Source: Gemmataceae bacterium | Lineage (GTDB): Bacteria; Planctomycetota; Planctomycetia; Gemmatales; Gemmataceae | NCBI GenBank assembly: GCA_901538445.1 | Contig: LR594585.1 | Span: 821,500 to 885,499, forward strand | Length of the DNA: 64,000 bases | Direction of reading: 5' to 3' | Part shown: piece after piece, positions 49,089 to 58,236 of the stretch | Position numbering within the stretch: position 1 is the stretch's first letter | Layout of the letters: each line of letters starts with the position of its first letter | The notes under the pieces: generated by a model | Told to the model about the DNA's origin: nothing | Databases searched by the model: none | What the model saw: only the letters and a program-made list of their open reading frames with translations | Made by a program: the position numbers and the translations under genes

Positions 49089-49646
49089 ATGTCGCGAGTG
49101 TGGTTCGTGTTCGACGTCGAGAGCGTGGGGCTGCACGGCGAGGGGTACGCCGTCGCGTGGGTCGTCGTGGACGGTGCCGGCCGGGAGGTGGAGGCCCGCC
49201 GCGAGGCGTGCCCGATCGGCGAGGCCCGGGGGTACGACTCGGGCCGCGCGTGGGTCGAGACCAACTGCCCGCCGCTGCCCCCCACCCGCTCGACGCCGTC
49301 CGAGGTCCGGCGCGAGTTCTGGGCCGCGTGGGCGAAGTGGAAGGCGCAGGGGGCGGTGATGGTCGTCGACTGCGGGTGGCCGGTCGAGGCCCGGTTCCTC
49401 GCGGCGTGCGTGGACGACGCCCGCCCCGCGGTCCGCAGCGGGAAGGCGATGGCCGAGAGCCCCCGCGACTTCGGCGGCCCGTTCCCGCTCCACGAACTGA
49501 CCTCGCTCCGGTACGCGGTCGGGCTGAACACGTTCGAGAAGACCCGCGGCCCGACCGAACTGCCCGAGCACGACCCGCTCGCCGACGCCCGGCTGGCCGC
49601 GCGGCTGCTCGTCGAGGCGCTCCGCCTGCGGCCCGGCAGCGGCTGA
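49089..49646 (+). CDS. RNase H-fold 3'-5' exonuclease-like protein
   Basis: A 185-residue protein. The N-terminus FVFDVESVGLHGEGYAVAWVVVD has the D-x-E of exonuclease motif I. VMVVDCGWPVEARFL fits motif II with an aspartate, and DPLADARLAARLLVEAL fits the final H/D-x-A-x-x-D helix. The pattern agrees with DnaQ-like or Rv2179c-like exoribonucleases. The start at 49089 follows GGAGG by nine bases. It is divergent from the sigma factor gene. Confidence 0.7.
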   Translation: MSRVWFVFDVESVGLHGEGYAVAWVVVDGAGREVEARREACPIGEARGYDSGRAWVETNCPPLPPTRSTPSEVRREFWAAWAKWKAQGAVMVVDCGWPVEARFLAACVDDARPAVRSGKAMAESPRDFGGPFPLHELTSLRYAVGLNTFEKTRGPTELPEHDPLADARLAARLLVEALRLRPGSG

Positions 49647-49666
49647 GGCGAGCGGCCGGGCACCGG

Positions 49667-49729
49667 GGCGAACCCTGAGCGCGAGCGAGGGGGTGAGCGT
49701 CACCCCCTCGCTCGCGCTCAGGGTTCGCC
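49667..49729. repeat. Perfect 30-nt palindrome, CCTGAGCGCGAGCGAGG family
   Basis: Arms at 49667-49696 and 49700-49729 are perfect inverted copies separated by three bases. The arm sequence matches the one at 28886-28914 base for base over 29 nt. The downstream sequence to 49837 holds words of the CTGTCCACTGCCCACTCCCC family and the GGAG site of the next gene. Confidence 0.95.
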
Positions 49730-49837
49730 CGAACGCTTACACGCCCGGCATTTCCAGTTGCGTTTCCCTTCGACTTCGTCTTTCCTGTCCACTGCCCACT
49801 CCCCACTGACGTCTCCTCTCCCCCACAGGAGCACCGC

Positions 49838-50659
49838 ATGAAACTCGGCCTCATCAACTCGGCGTGGGTCCAGGCGGGCCGCGGGACCGCGTGGGGCATC
49901 CGCCAGACGAAGGCGATCGGGTTCGACTCCATCGACATCTTCGCCGACCCCCTCGACACCGACGCGCGCGAGCGGAGGTTGATCCGCACCGAGTGCGAGG
50001 CGGCCGGGCTGCCGGTCGTGAGCGTGGCGTGCGTCGCCGTCGGCCTCATCGACTTCAACCCGAGCGTCCAGCGGTTCCACCTCGACCGGTGCCGGGCGTA
50101 CCTCGACTTCTGCTACGAACTCGGCGCGCAGAACCTGCTGCTCGTGCTCGGTGAGTACATCTGGGAGCGGCAGGTGATCCCGCCCGCGGAGCAGTGGGCC
50201 ACCGGCGTGCGGCACCTCAAGGCGCTCGGCGACCACGCGGCCGGCCTCGGGCTCGAGATCGCGCTGGAGCTGGAGCCGTTCAAGCTCTCGCTCCTCAACG
50301 ACGTGCCGAGCATGGTGCGGTTCCTCGACGACGTCGCGCACCCGGCGGTGCGGGCGAACATCGACGTGAGCCACCTGTTGCTCGCCGGCTCGCGGCCCGA
50401 GGAACTGCGGCTGCTGAAGGGGAGGGCGGCGCACGTCCACATCAGCGACTGCGACGGGAGGGTCCACGGCGACCTGCCGCCGGGCCGCGGGGTGGTGGAC
50501 TTCGGGCCGTACCTGCGGGAGATCGCCGCGCTCGGCATCGGCGCGATGAGCATCGAGCTGGAGTACTCGCCGGAGCCGGAGAAGATCACGGAGTGGGTGA
50601 CCGAGGCGTACACCGCGACGGACCGGCTGATGCGCGAAGCAGGAATCACGCGAGGATAA
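49838..50659 (+). CDS. Sugar phosphate isomerase/epimerase-like TIM-barrel protein
   Basis: A 273-residue protein of the xylose isomerase-like TIM-barrel superfamily (PF01261). It begins MKLGLINSAWVQAGRG and has the metal-binding glutamates and histidines expected: IALELEPFK (Glu), VRANIDVSHLLLAG (Asp/His), AAHVHISDCDGR (His-x-His) and SIELEYSPEP (Glu). The exact sugar cannot be told. ATG 49838 follows ACAGGAGCACCGC. The gene is single, with a strong hairpin after it. Confidence 0.85.
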   Translation: MKLGLINSAWVQAGRGTAWGIRQTKAIGFDSIDIFADPLDTDARERRLIRTECEAAGLPVVSVACVAVGLIDFNPSVQRFHLDRCRAYLDFCYELGAQNLLLVLGEYIWERQVIPPAEQWATGVRHLKALGDHAAGLGLEIALELEPFKLSLLNDVPSMVRFLDDVAHPAVRANIDVSHLLLAGSRPEELRLLKGRAAHVHISDCDGRVHGDLPPGRGVVDFGPYLREIAALGIGAMSIELEYSPEPEKITEWVTEAYTATDRLMREAGITRG

Positions 50660-50671
50660 ATTCGAAGCACG

Positions 50672-50731
50672 AAGCACGAAATCCGAAAGGAAGACACCCG
50701 ACCCGGGCTCTTCCTTTCGGATTTCGTGCTT
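50672..50731. terminator. Perfect 23-nt hairpin between convergent genes
   Basis: Arms at 50672-50694 (AAGCACGAAATCCGAAAGGAAGA-like) and 50709-50731 are perfect inverted copies with a 14-nt loop. An additional AGCACGA word lies on each side. It sits between the isomerase stop and the convergent small secreted protein, the position of a bidirectional terminator; the words are also typical of dispersed planctomycete repeats. Confidence 0.8.
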
Positions 50732-50753
50732 CGGATTTCGTGCTTACTCAGGA

Positions 50754-51200
50754 TCAGTGGTTCAGGAACGTGTCGTAGTGGCAGCCGTGGTACTTATGGC
50801 CGAACGGCTGGGCGAGGGGCCACGTCGGGCACCCGCAGTCGCCGCACCCGGCGCGGCCGCGGCCGTGGCCGGTGCCGCACACGCCGTTGCCGCACGGGTC
50901 GAAGAACGAGCTGCTGCTCCCGAAGATGAACGCGGCGCTGGCCCGGGCGCTGCCGGCCCCGTTGTTGTTGATCGCGCCGTACTGGCTGTACGGGGCGTAG
51001 GGGTTGACGGCCGGGGTGCCGCAGCTCGCGCACCCGCCGGTGCCGCGCATGTGGATCACGCCCGCCGCCGGGACCACGCCGGCGGCCGCCTTCGCGGGCG
51101 CGGGGGCCGCCTGGGGGGCGGGGTACTGGGCCGAGGCCGCGCCGGCCAGCGCGACCACGCCGACCACCGCCGCGAACAGTTGACGACAAATCCGTTGCAT
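50754..51200 (-). CDS. Small secreted Cys/Gly-rich protein
   Basis: A 148-residue exported protein. A signal peptide (MQRICRQLFAAVVGVVALAGAASAQY) is followed by a proline/alanine-rich stretch and then a cysteine-rich region: GGCASCGTP, FFDPCGNGVCGTGHGRGRAGCGDCGCPTW, KYHGCHYD. Paired cysteines suggest disulphides or metal binding outside the cytoplasm. No family is recognised beyond similar planctomycete surface proteins. Confidence 0.7.
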   Translation of the reverse strand: MQRICRQLFAAVVGVVALAGAASAQYPAPQAAPAPAKAAAGVVPAAGVIHMRGTGGCASCGTPAVNPYAPYSQYGAINNNGAGSARASAAFIFGSSSSFFDPCGNGVCGTGHGRGRAGCGDCGCPTWPLAQPFGHKYHGCHYDTFLNH

Positions 51201-51473
51201 CGTGGGACCCTTCCGAGGTTGGGATGTGCCGCTTCCGGGCGGCCCTTATCGGATCGGAGGGGCGGGGCGGCCGGCATCGCCCGGAACGCGAATGTCGCGC
51301 GACCGGGCCGCGTTTCGTGTCGCGTTGGGCCGCGGGCACCGCGTGGGCCGGATCGGGCGCGGCGGGAGGTCCGGGCGGGGCTGCCGGCTCTGCGGGTTGT
51401 GCGGGCGCGCCGCGGCGGCAGAAACCCTCCGCCCGCCCGTGTCCCCGCCGCCGCCGGGCCTTAACATAGCCGC

Positions 51474-53048
51474 ATGACCGGGGCGCGCGTCGGCAACTGG
51501 TACCTGGAGGCCGAGATCGGCCGCGGCGCGGCCGGGGCCGTGTACCGCGCCCGCGACTACGACGACCCGGACCGCCGGGCCGCCGTGAAGGTGTTCACCG
51601 CGCCCGGCACGCAGGAGCCGGCGTTCGTCCAGTCGTTCGCCGCCGAGATGCTCCCGCTCCAGCGGCTCGACCACGTGAACGTCGCGAAGTTCTACGACAG
51701 CGGCACCCACGGGGGCCTGGCGTTCGTCGCGTGCGAGCTGGTCGAGGGGGCCGACTGCGCCCGGGCGCTGGAGGCCGGCCGGCGGCCGTGGCGCGAGGTG
51801 CTCTCGGTCGCGGTCCAGGCGGCCCGCGCGCTCAAGCACGCCCACAACCGCAACGTGCTGCACCGCGACCTGAAGCCGGCGCACTTCATGCTGACGGCCG
51901 ACGGCACGTTGAAGGTGCTCGGGTTCGGGCTGGCGAAGGTGGTGCCCCCGGTCACGGCCGCCGGCCCCCCGGTCCCGATCGGGTCGGCCGCCTACGCCCC
52001 GCCCGAGGTCGCCAGCGGCAAGCCGCTGACCCGCCGCAGCGACTTCTACGCGCTGGGCGGCGTGCTGTATACTCTCGCGACCGGCCGGCCCCCGTTCGCC
52101 GCGGCCACGCAGGTCGAGTTGATGCACAAGCAGTGCTACACGCTCCCCGAGCGGCCCGGGATGCTGGTTCCGGACCTGCCCGCGGAACTCGACGAGTTCC
52201 TGTGCGTCTTACTCGACAAGAACCCGGCCCGCCGCCCGGCGACCGCGGCCGCCGTTCTGGAGGAACTCGAGCGGATCCGTGGTAAGCTGGAGCGCAAGGG
52301 CGAGGCGGTCGAGTGGCCCGCGAAGGTGACCCCCGACACGGCCGAGGCCGCGGCCCTGCCGGCGCTCGGGGGCGACCGCGCCGGGGACGAGCCCGAGCCG
52401 CGGACCCGGCCCCTGCTGTCGCGGCCGCTCGTGGTGTTCCCGGCGCTGGCGCTGGTCGCCGCCGCCCTGGTCGCGGCGTTCGCGTGGCCGGGCCCGACCG
52501 CGGCCGAGCTGTACTCGCAGGCCCGGCCGCTGCTGGAGTCCGACGACCCCGACGACTGGGAGCGCGCGGTCGCGGAGTACCTCGACCCGCTGAGCCAGAA
52601 GTACCCGGACCGGTACACCGAGGAGGTGGCCGCGGCGCGGACCAAGGTGCGGGACCGGCGCGACCTGAGGCGGGCGATCGCCGAGGGCGCGCGGGCCGAC
52701 CCGCAGTCGGACGCCGAGCGGGCGTACCTCCGCGGGCTGCGGCTGGCCCAGGCCGGCGACCCGGACGCGGCCCGGCGGACGTGGCGGGCGGTGGCGGAGG
52801 GGTTCGGACCGGTCGCCGCCGAGGCCCGGTGGGTGGACCTCGCGCGGGCCGGCCTCGCGGCGCTCGACAAGCCCGAGGCCCGCGGCACCCGGCCCCCGCC
52901 CGACCGCGCCGGGCTCCGGGCGGCGCTCGACGACGCGAAGCGGCTCCCCCCGGCCGAGCGCACCGCGTGCCTCCGGGCCCTGGCCGACCTGTACCGCGAC
53001 GACCCGGCCGCACTCGACCTGATCCGCCCCGCGGCGGACGGCAAGTGA
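51474..53048 (+). CDS. Ser/Thr kinase-like membrane protein, probably inactive
   Basis: A 524-residue protein. The kinase lobe begins IGRGAAGAVY and keeps the strand-3 lysine (AAVKVF, Lys 39) and HRD (130-132), but the catalytic-loop asparagine is His (HRDLKPAH, 130-137) and DFG reads GFG (150-152). Both metal-binding side chains are thus lost, so it is probably a pseudokinase or very weak. APPE replaces APE. A transmembrane segment is near 321-341 (VVFPALALVAAALVAAFAW). The periplasmic part has TPR-like helical repeats (AELYSQARPLLES, AYLRGLRLAQAGDPDAARRTW). The next gene encodes a more complete kinase. Confidence 0.85.
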   Translation: MTGARVGNWYLEAEIGRGAAGAVYRARDYDDPDRRAAVKVFTAPGTQEPAFVQSFAAEMLPLQRLDHVNVAKFYDSGTHGGLAFVACELVEGADCARALEAGRRPWREVLSVAVQAARALKHAHNRNVLHRDLKPAHFMLTADGTLKVLGFGLAKVVPPVTAAGPPVPIGSAAYAPPEVASGKPLTRRSDFYALGGVLYTLATGRPPFAAATQVELMHKQCYTLPERPGMLVPDLPAELDEFLCVLLDKNPARRPATAAAVLEELERIRGKLERKGEAVEWPAKVTPDTAEAAALPALGGDRAGDEPEPRTRPLLSRPLVVFPALALVAAALVAAFAWPGPTAAELYSQARPLLESDDPDDWERAVAEYLDPLSQKYPDRYTEEVAAARTKVRDRRDLRRAIAEGARADPQSDAERAYLRGLRLAQAGDPDAARRTWRAVAEGFGPVAAEARWVDLARAGLAALDKPEARGTRPPPDRAGLRAALDDAKRLPPAERTACLRALADLYRDDPAALDLIRPAADGK

Positions 53049-53348
53049 TGGGTCGCCGGTCTGAGCCCGAGCGCCGAGCGAGGGGTAACGTGGCCCCTCG
53101 CTCGGCGCGTGAGGGCAACAAAGCACTGGCCCCTGTGCATGCCCTCTCCCCTCGTGGGAGAGGGTGCCGCGAGTCTTCGAGCGGCGGGTGAGGGGGCACG
53201 CGATACCAGTGGTGTGGCCTCCCCCTCACCCGGCCGCGAAGCGCGGCCACCCTCTCCCGCGAGGGGAGAGGGGCGAAGACGCGACCGCTCCGGCTCCCGA
53301 CTCCAGATTTCCGACTCCCGACTCCCGACTCCCCGGCGCTCCCCAACA
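53049..53348. repeat. Composite repeat region between two kinase genes
   Basis: No gene is present. At about 53062-53115 lies a diverged relative of the CCTGAGCGCGAGCGAGG palindrome (GAGCGCCGAGCGAGGGG and CCCCTCGCTCGGCGCG). At 53142-53273 is a copy of the CTCTCCC/GGGAGAG palindrome. The final part (53285-53335) repeats CCGACTCCC four times. Three families are thus packed into 300 bases, and the last ends 13 bases before the ATG of the kinase gene with no ribosome-binding site visible. Confidence 0.85.
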
Positions 53349-54974
53349 ATGGCCACTCCCATCACGTCCGTCACCGACTTCTGCGGGCTCCTGACCAAGA
53401 GCCGGCTGCTCCCGGCCGACGAGGTCGAGGGCATCCACCGGCGGTGGCGCGACGAGAACCGCGGCGACGACCAGGTGGACCAGTTCCGCAAGTTCCTGAT
53501 CTCCCGCAAGTTCCTGACCGACTGGCAGGCGCACATGGTCCAGCGGGGCCGGGCCGACGGGTTCTTCATCGGCGCGTACAAGATCATGGACCGGATCGGC
53601 AAGGGCCAGATGGGCGGGGTGTACAAGGCGGTCCACACGCTCGGCCAGCTCGTCGCGCTGAAGATCCTCCCGTCGTCGAAGGCCAAGGACCAGCACGTCC
53701 TCGGCCGGTTCCAGCGGGAGGCCCGGCTCCTGACCCAGCTCGACCACCCGAACGTGGTCCGCTCGTACCAGTTCGGCGAGAGCAACGGGGTCCACTTCAT
53801 CAGCATGGAGTTCCTGGAGGGCGAGACCCTCGACGAGGTGCTGACCCGGCGGAAGCGGCTCCCGGTCGGCGAGGCCGTGCGGATCATCCACCAGGCGCTG
53901 GGCGGGCTCCAGCACCTGCACGAGAAGCGGATGGTCCACCGCGACCTGAAGCCCGCGAACCTGATGCTCGTCCCGTCCGGCGCGGCGGCCCCCGCGGCCC
54001 GCGACCGGGACGCCGACACGACCTGGGACGCGACCGTCAAGATCCTCGACATCGGCCTGGGCCGCGAGCTGTTCGACGAGAACGTGCCCGAGGGGCAGAT
54101 CGAGACCCAACTGACGGTCGAGGGCTCGGTGCTCGGCACCCCGGACTACCTGGCCCCGGAGCAGGCCCGGGACGCCCGCAGCGCCGACGTGCGGGCCGAC
54201 GTGTACAGCGTCGGGTGCGTGCTGTACCACTGCGTCGCGGGGCGGCCGCCGTTCCCCGAGACCAACATCATGACCCAGATGCTCAAGCACGCGACCGAGA
54301 AGCCGGCCCCGCTCGCGTCGCTGGTGCCGGGCGCGCCGCACGGGCTCCAGGCGGTCCTCGACCGGATGCTCGCGAAGCGGCCCGAGGACCGGTACCAGAC
54401 CCCCGCGGAGGCGGCCGACGCGCTCGAGCCGTTCGTCGGCGCGGGGGCCGCGCCGGCCGCGGCGTCGGTCGTGCCCGCGTACAAGGAGTGGCTCGAGAGC
54501 GAGTCGCAGTTCGAGCCGAGCGAGAAGATGCCGCCGCTCAAGGCCGGGACCGGCGCGAACCCGCGGGCCGGGAGCGGGGCCGTTCCCCCCGCGAAGCCCG
54601 CGAAGCCCGGGACCGGGCCCGCGCCGGCGGTGAAGTCGGGCGCGGCCCCGGCCGCCCCGCAGCGGCCCGGGTCGGGGGCCGTGGCCAAGCCGGTGCCGCC
54701 GCGGGCCGGGAAGCCCCAGAAGGCGGCCCCCCGCCCGGCCCCGGAGGAGGTCGAGGTCGAGGTCGAGCTGGTCGTCGAGCCCGTGGCCCCGGTGATGTTC
54801 GCGCCCCCGCCCGAGGTGGTGTACCCGCCCGAGCGGCCGCTGTCGGACCTGGACCGCCGCGACTGGTCGATGCTCGCCATCGGCGCGACCGGGGTGCTGT
54901 TCGCCGTCGGCCTCGGGTACGGCCTGGCCCGGCTCGTCCGCAAGAAGCAGCCCGACGACACCGAGGAGCAGTGA
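53349..54974 (+). CDS. Ser/Thr protein kinase, C-terminal membrane anchor
   Basis: A 541-residue kinase of planctomycete type. An N-terminal helical region (1-72, KFLISRKFLTDWQAHMVQRG) precedes the catalytic domain: IGKGQMGGVYKA, VALKIL (Lys 105), HRDLKPAN (197-204), DIG in place of DFG (234-236, metal Asp kept) and YLAPEQ. A 15-20 residue insertion separates the catalytic loop and DIG. A long Pro/Ala/Lys-rich linker (about 375-475) leads to one transmembrane segment near the C-terminus (MLAIGATGVLFAVGLGYGLARLV). Activity is expected. Substrates are unknown; the upstream pseudokinase may be a partner. Confidence 0.9.
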   Translation: MATPITSVTDFCGLLTKSRLLPADEVEGIHRRWRDENRGDDQVDQFRKFLISRKFLTDWQAHMVQRGRADGFFIGAYKIMDRIGKGQMGGVYKAVHTLGQLVALKILPSSKAKDQHVLGRFQREARLLTQLDHPNVVRSYQFGESNGVHFISMEFLEGETLDEVLTRRKRLPVGEAVRIIHQALGGLQHLHEKRMVHRDLKPANLMLVPSGAAAPAARDRDADTTWDATVKILDIGLGRELFDENVPEGQIETQLTVEGSVLGTPDYLAPEQARDARSADVRADVYSVGCVLYHCVAGRPPFPETNIMTQMLKHATEKPAPLASLVPGAPHGLQAVLDRMLAKRPEDRYQTPAEAADALEPFVGAGAAPAAASVVPAYKEWLESESQFEPSEKMPPLKAGTGANPRAGSGAVPPAKPAKPGTGPAPAVKSGAAPAAPQRPGSGAVAKPVPPRAGKPQKAAPRPAPEEVEVEVELVVEPVAPVMFAPPPEVVYPPERPLSDLDRRDWSMLAIGATGVLFAVGLGYGLARLVRKKQPDDTEEQ

Positions 54975-54982
54975 CCCGGGGT

Positions 54983-55163
54983 TAATGGCAGCAGAGGACA
55001 GAGGAGGGGAGAAAACCGGGCACGGGCAGGGGCACGCACGCGGGCACGGATCAATCCCCAAGCGCCGGAACGGCTCGGGTCTTCCCGGCTCCCGTCCGTG
55101 CCCCAGCCCGTGCCCGTGCCCGTGCCCGATTCCGGCCCTCGGTCCTCTGCCGCCGAAGGCCGG
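54983..55163. repeat. Long composite palindrome between convergent genes
   Basis: Outer words GGCAGCAGAGGACAGAGG and CCTCGGTCCTCTGCCGCC pair, as do inner tandem words GGGCACGG/GCACGCACGCGGGCACGG and CCGTGCCC repeated four times. It fills the gap between a kinase gene (plus) and the HEAT-repeat gene (minus). The outer words are those of the S23 element ends. Confidence 0.85.
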
Positions 55164-55991
55164 TCACGGGTTCTCGATCCGGTCGAGCGCCTCGCCGGCG
55201 GCCTGGCGGGTCGCCTCGTCCTTGGCGAGCTTCAGCTTCTTCAGCAGCGGGACGAACTCCTTCGCCAGCGGCCCGTACCCGCCGCTGAGCTTGATGCACG
55301 CGGCCTGGCACGTCGGGTTGTCCAGCCCCGCCCTGAGCAGCGGGAGCACCTCCTTGCGCCGGGTCTCGTCCTCGGCGGCCCAGTCGGTGAGGAACAGGAT
55401 GGCTTCGAGCCGGGCGTACCCGTCCTGGTTCGCGGGGCCGGCCATGACCTTGTAGAGCTTGACGGTCTCCGGGTCGTCGGGCTTGATCTGCCGGATCGCC
55501 GCGAACGCGGCGCGCTCGAAGTCGGTGAGCCCGCGGTTGTAGAGCCGCTTCACGTTCCGGGTCGCGAGTTCGTTCCGCAGCCGCACGAGGAGCACGTTCA
55601 CCACGGGCGCGGCCTTCTCGCCCATCAGCCCCAGTTCCTGGACCGCCTTGACGTGTTTCTCGCGGTCCTTGTCGAGGAGCATCGCGGCCAGCGGCTTGTA
55701 CAGGTCCGGGCGGACCGGCTCGAGCGCCTCAAGGGCGGCGACCGCGACCTGCGGCGACGGGTCGAGGAGCGCGTCGCACAGCGCCCGGGCCGCGGGAGCG
55801 GCGTCCCCGCCCTTCTCGCCGAGCCCCTTGGCCGCCTTGATCCGCACCCGGGCGTCCTTGTGCCGCAGCTCCTTCGCGAGCTTCTCGATGTCGGACTCTT
55901 CCTTCTTGGCGTCGGCCTTGTCCTGTGCGCGGCCGCCGTGGACCGGGCCGAGCGCGAGGACGCCGGCAACAAACAACAGCGAGCGAATCAT
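55164..55991 (-). CDS. Exported HEAT-repeat protein
   Basis: A 275-residue protein. A signal peptide (MIRSLLFVAGVLALGPVHGGRAQ) is followed by about five HEAT-like helical pairs: LAKELRHKDARVRIKAAKGLGEKG, LCDALLDPSPQVAVAALEALEPV, VKAVQELGLMGEKAAPVVNVLLV, and a C-terminal LLKKLKLAKDEATRQAAGEALDRI. HEAT arrays bind proteins; the partner is not indicated. The ATG at 55991 was chosen for the signal peptide. It is divergent from accB. Confidence 0.8.
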   Translation of the reverse strand: MIRSLLFVAGVLALGPVHGGRAQDKADAKKEESDIEKLAKELRHKDARVRIKAAKGLGEKGGDAAPAARALCDALLDPSPQVAVAALEALEPVRPDLYKPLAAMLLDKDREKHVKAVQELGLMGEKAAPVVNVLLVRLRNELATRNVKRLYNRGLTDFERAAFAAIRQIKPDDPETVKLYKVMAGPANQDGYARLEAILFLTDWAAEDETRRKEVLPLLRAGLDNPTCQAACIKLSGGYGPLAKEFVPLLKKLKLAKDEATRQAAGEALDRIENP

Positions 55992-56213
55992 GAGTGCCCC
56001 TTCCGGTTCGGGCGCGGGAGCCACACGGGTGGCCCCGTCGCGTGCCGAGTGTTCCGGGCCGGGCGGGCGACTTCGACGCGGGCGCGGGAAATGTGTGCGG
56101 CGGTGCGGGGCCGGTGCCCCGTGTTTCGCGGTTGGCCACGCCCCGCGGGAACCGTAGACTACTCCCGCACCCCGGCCCCTGCGCCGGGCCAATCCTGCCC
56201 TCGGAGTAGCGCG

Positions 56214-56723
56214 GTGGCCGACGACAAACGGGACACGCCCCGGCCGTTCGACGTGACGACGGTCGAGTACCTGTTGAAGTTGATGACCGAGCACGACCTC
56301 GCCGAGGTCGATCTCACGGAGGGCGAGCACCGGATCCGGCTCCGCAAGGGGTCGGCCATCCCGGGCCGCTTCGTCTCCGCGCCGCCGGCCGCGTACCCGG
56401 CCCCGCAGCCGGCGGCCCCGGCCCCGGCCGCCGCCCCGCAGCCCGCCGCGGCCCCGACCCAGCCGGCGGCCCCCGCGCGGAACCTGCTCGAGATCAAGTC
56501 GCCGATGGTCGGCACCTACTACTCGAAGCCGAAGCCGGACAAGCCCGACTACGTCGCGGTCGGCGGGGTCGTGAAGCCGGACACCGTCGTGTGCCTGATC
56601 GAGGCGATGAAGCTCTACAACGACATCAAGGCCGAGGTGTCCGGGAAGATCGCCGAGGTGTGCGTCAAGAACGGCGACTTCGTCGAGTTCAACCAGGTGC
56701 TGTTCCGCGTCGAACCGGCCTAA
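56214..56723 (+). CDS. accB: Acetyl-CoA carboxylase biotin carboxyl carrier protein
   Basis: A 169-residue carrier that holds biotin for acetyl-CoA carboxylase, the first step of fatty acid synthesis. The N-terminal helical part (YLLKLMTEHDLAEVDLTEGEHRIRLRKG) is the usual AccB lead. An Ala/Pro linker follows, then the biotinyl domain with IKSPMVGTYYSKPKP and the target EAMKLYND (Lys about 133). The start is GTG 56214 with CGGAG upstream. The biotin carboxylase gene follows on the same strand after a 141-base gap filled by a palindrome. Confidence 0.95.
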   Translation: MADDKRDTPRPFDVTTVEYLLKLMTEHDLAEVDLTEGEHRIRLRKGSAIPGRFVSAPPAAYPAPQPAAPAPAAAPQPAAAPTQPAAPARNLLEIKSPMVGTYYSKPKPDKPDYVAVGGVVKPDTVVCLIEAMKLYNDIKAEVSGKIAEVCVKNGDFVEFNQVLFRVEPA

Positions 56724-56725
56724 CA

Positions 56726-56864
56726 GTGGGCAGTGGGGAGTGGACAGTGGGCAGTCAAGAGGGGGCAGGAACGCCTCGCCGCACCGGCTCGTTCCTGGTC
56801 TTCGCCTGGCCACCGACCACTCACCACTGACCACTCACCACCGACCACTCACCACTCACCACTC
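56726..56864. repeat. Palindromic repeat between accB and accC
   Basis: The left side repeats GTGGGCAGTGGGGAGTGG words (56726-56757). The right side repeats CACCACTGACCACTCACC words up to the base before the accC ATG. The two sides can pair. No ribosome-binding site remains in front of accC. The left words match the palindrome inside the kinase gene at 47514-47603. Confidence 0.85.
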
Positions 56865-58220
56865 ATGTTCAACAAGATTCTCGTCGCGAACCGGGGCGAG
56901 ATCGCCCTGCGGGTGATCCGCGCGTGCCGGGACCTCGGCGTCGAGGTCGCGGTCGTGTACTCGGAGGCAGACCGCGGCGCGCCGTACCTCGAACTCGCGG
57001 ACCAGGCCATCTGCATCGGGCCGCCGGTCTCGTCCGAGAGCTACCTGAAGATCCCGCGGCTCATTGCGGCCGCCGAGAAGGCCGGCGCGCAGGCGATCCA
57101 CCCGGGGTACGGGTTCCTGTCCGAGAACAGCAAGTTCGCCGAGCAGTGCCGCGAGTCCGGGATCGAGTTCATCGGCCCCCCGGTCGAGGCGATGGACAAG
57201 CTCGGGAACAAGGACAAGGCCAAGGTCGTCGCGAAGGCCGCGAAGGTGCCGACCGTCCCGGGCAGCGAGGGGCTGCTGAAGACGGACGAGGAGGCGTTCC
57301 ACTTCGCCCGCACGGCCGGGTACCCGGTGCTCATCAAGGCCGCGGCGGGCGGGGGCGGCCGCGGGATGCGGGTCGTCCGCGACGAGGCGTCGCTGCTCCC
57401 GGCGATCGCGTCGGCGAAGGCCGAGGCCGAGGCCGCGTTCAAGGACGGCAGCGTGTTCATGGAGAAGTACCTCGACCGCCCGCGGCACGTCGAGGTGCAA
57501 CTGCTCGGCGACAAGTTCGGCAACGTCGTCCACCTGTTCGAGCGGGACTGCTCGCTCCAGCGGCGGCACCAGAAGCTGGTCGAGGAGTCGCCGTCCCCGC
57601 GGCTGCCCGCGAAGACCCGCGAGCAGATGTGCGAGGCGGCCGTGCGGCTCGCGAAGGAGGCCGGGTACTACTCGGCCGGCACGTGCGAGTTCCTCGTGGA
57701 CCAGCAGGACAACTTCTACTTCATCGAGGTGAACGCCCGCATCCAGGTCGAGCACCCGGTCACCGAGCTGGTGACCGGCGTGGACCTGATCCGCGAGCAG
57801 ATCCGCGTCGCGGCCGGCGAGAAGCTGCGGCTCACGCAGGCGGACATCGTGCAGCGCGGGCACGCGATCGAGGTGCGGATCAACGCCGAGGACCCGGACC
57901 ACGACTTCCGCCCGAGCGCCGGCACGGTGACCACTTGGCGGCCGCCGGGCGGCCCCGGGGTGCGGCTCGACACGCACGTCGTCACCGGCTACCGCGTGCC
58001 GCCGAACTACGACAGCATGGTGGCGAAGCTGCTGATCCACCAGCCGACGCGGGCCGAGGCGTTCGCGGTGATGCGGCGGGCGCTGCGGGAGTTCAAGGTC
58101 GAGGGGATCAAGACCACGATCCCGATCCACAAGACCATCTTCGACACGCCCGAGTTCGTCGAGGGGAACGTGGACACGACGTTCATCGAGCGCGTCCTGA
58201 TGCCCGCGAAGAAGGGGTGA
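56865..58220 (+). CDS. accC: Biotin carboxylase subunit of acetyl-CoA carboxylase
   Basis: A 451-residue ATP-grasp enzyme that carboxylates AccB-bound biotin using bicarbonate. Signatures are complete: [31 protein letters not shown], glycine-rich [66 protein letters not shown] and [12 protein letters not shown]. Length is normal. The ATG at 56865 directly follows the repeat, so translation may depend on read-through from accB or on a leader without a Shine-Dalgarno site. Confidence 0.96.
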   Translation: MFNKILVANRGEIALRVIRACRDLGVEVAVVYSEADRGAPYLELADQAICIGPPVSSESYLKIPRLIAAAEKAGAQAIHPGYGFLSENSKFAEQCRESGIEFIGPPVEAMDKLGNKDKAKVVAKAAKVPTVPGSEGLLKTDEEAFHFARTAGYPVLIKAAAGGGGRGMRVVRDEASLLPAIASAKAEAEAAFKDGSVFMEKYLDRPRHVEVQLLGDKFGNVVHLFERDCSLQRRHQKLVEESPSPRLPAKTREQMCEAAVRLAKEAGYYSAGTCEFLVDQQDNFYFIEVNARIQVEHPVTELVTGVDLIREQIRVAAGEKLRLTQADIVQRGHAIEVRINAEDPDHDFRPSAGTVTTWRPPGGPGVRLDTHVVTGYRVPPNYDSMVAKLLIHQPTRAEAFAVMRRALREFKVEGIKTTIPIHKTIFDTPEFVEGNVDTTFIERVLMPAKKG

Positions 58221-58236
58221 GCGGGAGGGCCGGGGC

